A stretch of DNA of 64,000 bases from Trematomus loennbergii (taxonomy: Eukaryota; Chordata; Actinopteri; Perciformes; Nototheniidae): the NCBI GenBank assembly GCA_012861695.1, contig JAAOOA010000127.1, positions 17,678,755 through 17,742,754 of the forward strand. Direction: 5' to 3'. Shown here piece after piece: positions 58,901-64,000 of this stretch. The notes beneath the pieces were generated by a model, which worked only from the letters and a program-made list of their open reading frames with translations, made no database searches and was not told the DNA's origin. The position numbers and the translations under genes were made by a program. How positions within the stretch are numbered: position 1 is the first letter of the stretch; every line of letters begins with the position of its first letter.

Positions 58901-61900
58901 AATGTAGGCTTTCCGCTTACTGTAGCCCCAGAGAGTTTAGAAAAGGTTGACCTAAATATGCAGCAAGAATGCACTTCTTCTGTAGTAGAGGAGAGCACTA
59001 AAATACACAATGTCAGTGCAATACAGAGTTTAAAAACAGGTTTGAGAAGCAGTGAAGAGGAAAGCAAATTGAAAGAGGTATTGATTTCTGCTTTAGATTC
59101 AGAAGTGAAGTCTTGTAACGATCTTAGAACCCAATGAGGTGGAGGCAATTTTAGAAAGTGAGAGCACTGAAGCAATGAATGAGTGTGTAAAGTTAGAAGT
59201 AAAGACTGAAAAGATAAAACCAGTGAAAGCAGATGAGTTTTATGAATCAAAGAGCCTTTTAGTAACCGAAAACAAGAAACACAGGATTGATTCACATCAA
59301 AATGGCTGTGTGATTAAGCAGGGCAAGCCTTCACTGAAGATCCCAGAGATCAAAATATCTACTATTGAAGACACCCCAGATATAAATCCAACTGTGGCAG
59401 GCGTAAACCCAATGGAACATTTTGTAATTCCAATAATTGAAATAATCGAGCCTGAGCTCAAAGAGCCCACTCTTCCACTAACTATTCTGGCACTAAACAA
59501 GGACGAATCAGAGCCTCCTACTTTGCAAAAACATGATACAACTCATGTGTGTGAGGTAATAGAGCAGAATTTGGATCATTTTCCAAGTTTGCTGCCCACG
59601 CACAAAAGTATGCAGAATGACAGCAACCTCTCCCCTACAGATGAAATAAAGGAAGTTGCGCAATTAGATGACAAGAGAAATATATTTGAGCTGGAGCCAG
59701 CACACAAGAAGAGCAGTGAACAGCTCCCCCAGATGAATCATGCATCAATTCCTGTTATAAGTGTTTCATGCACTGATGATAAGGAGGACGAAGTATGTGT
59801 AAAGGCACGGCAGACTGATGATACTCCAACAGTGCCTTTGTTTGTGGTGCCGCCAATCTCCGTCACTTGTCATGAAAGTGATTCTGGACTCACACTGCCC
59901 ACTCAAAGTGAGTGGACAGAAACAGAAACTTCAGCTGCTCCGCAAAGGGGAACCAAGCAGGATGCTGATGATGAGAATAATACAACTGCGGCTGAAAAAA
60001 CTCAAAGTGGCAAGCAGATGCAAGTACAAACTTCAGAAAAGGGTATTAAAGAAAACACTCCCTCTATGCTATATGAAGCTCTGATTCCAAAAGTTGGTGA
60101 CAATGTGCTTTCCTTCAATAACGTAGCCAAAGACAACATTGTACCTGAAGTCTTGAAGGTAAAACCCCTAAAAGAGGCAAAGATAGAGAATACTGTTTCT
60201 GTAGAGGACCTCCAAAGAAACAGACCATCTGTTGAGAGACTCTGCTTTAAACCCCCCCACACCCATCATTGAGTCCAGCCAGTCTTCGCAAATTCATGTC
60301 CAGAGCTTCTCAAGACTCAGACATATTAACTAATGACAAAACAGATGAAGATTTAAGTGGAGGCTCAACACCAACATCCTCCTTGTCCTGTGAGAGCAGT
60401 CCCCGTCTGAAGCGCAGAGACAGTCTGACACTCATACGCTCCGCCACGCCTGAGGAGCTGGCCTCCGGAGCTCGTCGCAAGATATTCATGCCAAAACCTA
60501 AAGAAGATGGAGAGGGAGCAGTGGTAGGTGCCTTGGATACTCTAAGCAAGAAGGAGAGCCCTTACATGTCACCCAGCCAGGCGCGCAGAGCAGCATTACT
60601 ACAAGCTCCCACTGGACAAAATACCCCACCAATGGAGAGGCGCTCTCCTCTGCTGAGCCGCAGGAAGGCCACCTTGGAGGTGCCAAAAGTTGTGGAGCAG
60701 GCTCCCACTGTGGAGCCAGTCAGCACCAAACCAGAGGAGAAACCTGCTGAAAATAAGCTAGACCCTTTGAAAGGTAAAGAATACATCAGTGCTTACAGAT
60801 GAAGTTTGTGAATATGTTATTATGTGTATGTTTCCAATGAGAGCTGTATCAACTTGTAGGCACAATATGATATTACTGTATGTTAACACTATAACTTTTC
60901 ATAATTTTACTTTATTTAAAGAAAATAGAAAAAATATTCTCAATTTGGCTCAATACTCAATTAGCAGTTCAATGCCTGTTCATTTGACTTTTTTGTCTGT
61001 TTTTTCCCAAAACATCGTAACACGAGTGGTTATGTCAAATAGTTAGTTTGTCAACACTTGAATCTAGTCTAAGTACTCGAGGAAGTGGAAACATTAGAAA
61101 GTCTCAACTCTCCAGTAGAGTAAATATTTACCTTGGGCCCCTCTCTCATGCACCACCAGCTCCGCAGGTCATCCGTAAGATCCGGGGGGAGCCGTTCCCG
61201 GATGCCTCCGGACACCTGAAGCTGTGGTGCCAGTTCTTCAACGTGCTCAGTGACTCCACCATCAAGTGGTATAGAGATGAGGAGGAAATTCTAGAAGTGA
61301 AGAGAAGGTAAATCCCCTTCTTACCTTACAACAACACTACTTGAACCACCTGTAACACAAATACACAGCAGTGTCATATGGTGCTTGAGTTGTTGTATTA
61401 CTTACTGCTGCTATACTTTTGAGCATTTACAGCTGACATGACTGGTAAAAGTGGCCAGGTTCCAAAAGTGCGACAATAATGCGTCAAGGATGAACAGGAT
61501 TAATTTTGGCCTCTGAGTTCGCCCATGGCTTTCTGTCATTCTCAAATTCTCACTGCAGAGGCGTCCAGCTCATGTGACTGAGAGCCCCACAGCTGTGGCA
61601 CAGATGGGTGAATCTCTGGCTAGACACAGACGCTGTAACCTGACACAATATTTTTCCATCTCCAGGGAGCATTAAACGTCTATATGTGCTATGGGCTGCT
61701 GTGTCAGCACAGAGTGGCCATCTATCTCACAGTGACACCTTGTGGGTTGTTGTTGAATCTTTATCTAAAATGGTTTCATGATTATGTGTTTTTCCCCTTT
61801 TGTATCCACAAGTGGAGGAGATGAAAGCCAAGTAGCACTGGCTGTTGTTTTAGCATCCAGCCATGACTGTGGGGTATATGGCTGTACGATCAATAATGAA

Positions 61901-63605
61901 TATGGGACTGACACCACTGACTTCCTGCTCAGCGAGGACAGTAAGATACAGTATTCCCTAACATTCTTTCGTGTGAAATCAATTTCTAATACGATATAAA
62001 AAGTGATTTTATGACTCATTCTGTATTTATTTGTTTACAGTTCTGTCTGAGATACTACTAAAAGATGACTTGGAAGGTACATTCTTTAGTTATAACATAT
62101 CAGCCAACGTTTTTCTGTTAATTTTGCTCAATGTAAATATGTGTTTCTGTTTTCCTTTAGTTGGAGAGGAAATCGAGATGACCCCGCTGCTGTTCAGCAA
62201 AGGCCTGGCGGACTGTGGCAGCTGGGGTGAAAATATTTTGGCCGCATTATGACCGAGACTGCGCAGATTGGAGAGGGCTGCGCTCACAAGGCCAGCAAAG
62301 TGAAGGTCATTTATGGCCTGGATCCCGTCTTTGAGTCTGGAAGCGCATGCATCATCAAAGTTCAAAGCCCCATCGCCTATGGGAACACACAGGAGAGCAA
62401 CCTGCCAGACAAAAATCTACAGATAACTAAGCAAGTGAGTTGTGGAGTTTTGTGTAAATTGCTTTCAATAATTCCTGGTGATTAGATTTTCATGACATTT
62501 ATCTGCTTTATTCAATTATTTGTGTTGCTAGGAATGCAAAGTCCAAAACATGATGCGAGAATACTGTAAAATCTTTGCGGCTGAAGCAAGACTTATTGAG
62601 AACTTTGGCTTTTCACTAGAGTAAGTACCACACTTATTATACAGTAACTCTGATAATAAATTCCTATCAAAATCTAAAACACTGCTTGTGATGAACCCGC
62701 TTTTTGTGTTTCCCACAGAGTGATTCCTCAGTATCTGATGTACCGGCCTGCAAACTCTGTGCCATATGCCACATTGGAGGCTGACCTTAAAGGTGAATTC
62801 CTCAAGTACTGCAGGATGGATCCTAAAGGCAGGCTGATAACACAAACCGGCTCTGAGGTGGAACAGAAATGCAGCGCCTTCCAGCATTGGATCCATCAGT
62901 GGACACACGGCAATTTGCTGGTTACTCGTCTGGAGGGTAAGGCCCACATCATGCTTACAAGTGCAATCATTTGTCTATTTATTTAAATAACAATAATAAT
63001 AATAATAATAATAATCTTCTGTGATTTATATTTGCAGGTGTTGAAACAAAGATAACAAATGTTGGAGTTGTGACCAAGTCAAAAGGGTTTGTATCTACAT
63101 CAGGGCATGCACATGTAAATGTAGCTTTCTATCAGAATAGCTGGAATAAAAACATTTCCCCTTTATTTCAGATACCAAGGACTAACAGAGCAGGGCTCTC
63201 CCGAGGTGTTCGAACAGTTCCTGACACACCATCAGTGCAACTACTACTGTGGACTCCTCGGCCTGCGCTCACTGAAGTCTATTGACAGTCAACCCACCAA
63301 GATAAAGGGCTCCAGGAGCCCCCTGCTCAACCGCAAGCTGGGCTCTAACAGCCCACAGCTGCAGAGGAAAGGTCAAAGCCCTCAGACGTCCCGAAAGGCT
63401 AGCCCAAAGGTGACTAGAAGAGTCCAGGAGACCGAGGATAATAAATCAGGCGCAAAGCCCAAGCCTGCAGTAACTGTTGATGTTCTTGAAGTGAGGTAGG
63501 AAGATGTGCCTCTTCTGTGTCAAGCAAGATTTTATTGTTTTAAATGGTTCGGTATTATATTTTCTTTCCAGTAACGAAAAACCAGCAAGGACAAGGAAAG
63601 AGTGA
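53000..63605 (+). CDS. alpk3: alpha-protein kinase 3, 15 coding exons, three frame breaks
   Basis: Coding exons: 53000-53139, 53349-53381, 53759-53880, 54221-54338, 54460-55756, 58343-60773, 61160-61307, 61813-61940, 62041-62076, 62161-62434, 62532-62620, 62719-62936, 63038-63086, 63172-63495, 63572-63605. Splice phases agree throughout, for about 1813 residues. The N-terminal Ig domain (WYKDDMEMDRYCGLPKYEI; SNSKGIVSCSGVLEVGTM) is close to human ALPK3. A long disordered, Glu/Ser-rich centre ends in ASLRKFMSRASQDSD and TPEELASGARRKIF. A second Ig domain (LKLWCQFFNVLSD; CGVYGCTINNEYG) precedes the alpha-kinase (EEIEMTPLLFSKGLAD; VIYGLDPVFESG; YRPANSVPYATLE; FQHWIHQWTHG). ALPK3 is a heart and skeletal muscle protein; its kinase activity is doubtful in the family. 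The frame shifts by +1 near 59109-59134, back by -1 in the C run near 60249-60256, and by -1 in TTTT at 62236-62239 at the start of the kinase. All are beside homopolymers, so assembly errors are likely. Confidence 0.93.
55757..58342 (+). other. alpk3 intron 5
   Basis: A 2.6-kb intron between the two large central exons, from GTACGT (55757) to TTTATCAG (58342). No transposon, RNA gene or alternative exon was recognised in it. Confidence 0.8.
62990..63014. repeat. (AAT)n microsatellite in an alpk3 intron
   Basis: Eight AAT units in the intron between the exons ending at 62936 and starting at 63038. Confidence 0.9.
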
Positions 63606-63947
63606 GACTAAAAAGGAGTGTTTTGTTGGCCTGACTTGTCATTGAGATTGCTGTGAATTTCTCAGCTTTCATTACAATTATATTACATCTATCCTTCAGC
63701 TACTGGCTGTAGTTGAAAGGTTGGTAAGAATGTCAACAGCTAAAGCATTGTATTAACTTTCACAGAAGCAAAAGAAACACTCGGTCAGAGTAGAGATGAC
63801 GTTAGCTATTGGATAGTTTGAAACACTTGCCTCAGCTCTACGAGTGGACAAATAATTCTCAAAGTAATAATACAAAAAACGTGATCATTGACAAATTAAC
63901 CTGACATACCCATAAGAGATGATGGTGTGATGTAGAGAACTATGGAT

Positions 63948-63953
63948 AATAAA
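63948..63953 (+). promoter_or_regulatory. alpk3 polyadenylation signal (candidate)
   Basis: The first clear AATAAA after the alpk3 stop codon, about 340 bases downstream. The stretch 63606-63947 is then the 3' untranslated region. Confidence 0.55.
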
Positions 63954-64000
63954 ATCAACGCCACAGAGCGGGTTGAGGGTATCCTATTCATATTAATGCT

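Overview
The window looks like a chromosomal segment of a teleost fish. It is AT-rich, with long intergenic or intronic stretches. Genes are vertebrate-type and split into exons with GT-AG introns. It carries fish repeat families: TTAA-flanked MITEs, hAT elements, a sushi-type chromovirus and (CA)n microsatellites. No species can be named from the sequence alone.

Host genes fill only the right third. (1) At 41202-41303 (minus) is the first coding exon of frmd5, a FERM-domain gene. No further frmd5 exon was recognised to its left, so positions 1-41.2 kb are most simply the long first intron of frmd5 (inference). (2) At 43921-50859 (minus) is a 14-exon MALT1-family paracaspase of 645 residues. 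It has Ig domains, a caspase-like domain with an intact His/Cys dyad and a third Ig-like domain, but no death domain. (3) At 53000-63605 (plus) is alpk3, with 15 coding exons and a C-terminal alpha-kinase. The paracaspase and alpk3 are divergent, separated by about 2.1 kb. The same head-to-head arrangement exists for MALT1 and ALPK2 in human, so this is probably the ohnologous copy of that pair. The paracaspase is then likely one of the non-mammalian PCASP2/PCASP3 paralogs. As read here, alpk3 has three single-base frame breaks, all next to short homopolymers.

The left 41 kb is dominated by transposable elements. The centrepiece is a full-length, apparently intact Ty3/gypsy chromovirus of the Tf1/sushi type at 7453-12720 (minus). 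It has 431-bp LTRs that look identical, a perfect 5-bp target duplication, gag, and a pol with protease, RT, RNase H, integrase and chromodomain. Two RNA-level signals are readable. One is a GGGAAAA slippery site followed by a 10-bp hairpin for -1 gag-pol frameshifting. The other is a 10-nt primer-binding site complementary to the predicted 5' end of the element's own RNA (self-priming). A related solo LTR at 28921-29437 keeps the same 10-nt self-primer at the same distance from its TATA box.

Other mobile DNA comprises three copies of one TTAA MITE family (3.6, 4.6 and 42.1 kb), a second TTAA MITE (15.5 kb), a Harbinger-like MITE with TAA duplication (19.0 kb), two hAT relics (22.4 kb, CGGBP1-like; 26.1 kb, BED finger), and a terminal-inverted-repeat element at 34.6 kb. 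A tRNA-His-like pseudogene lies between frmd5 and the paracaspase.
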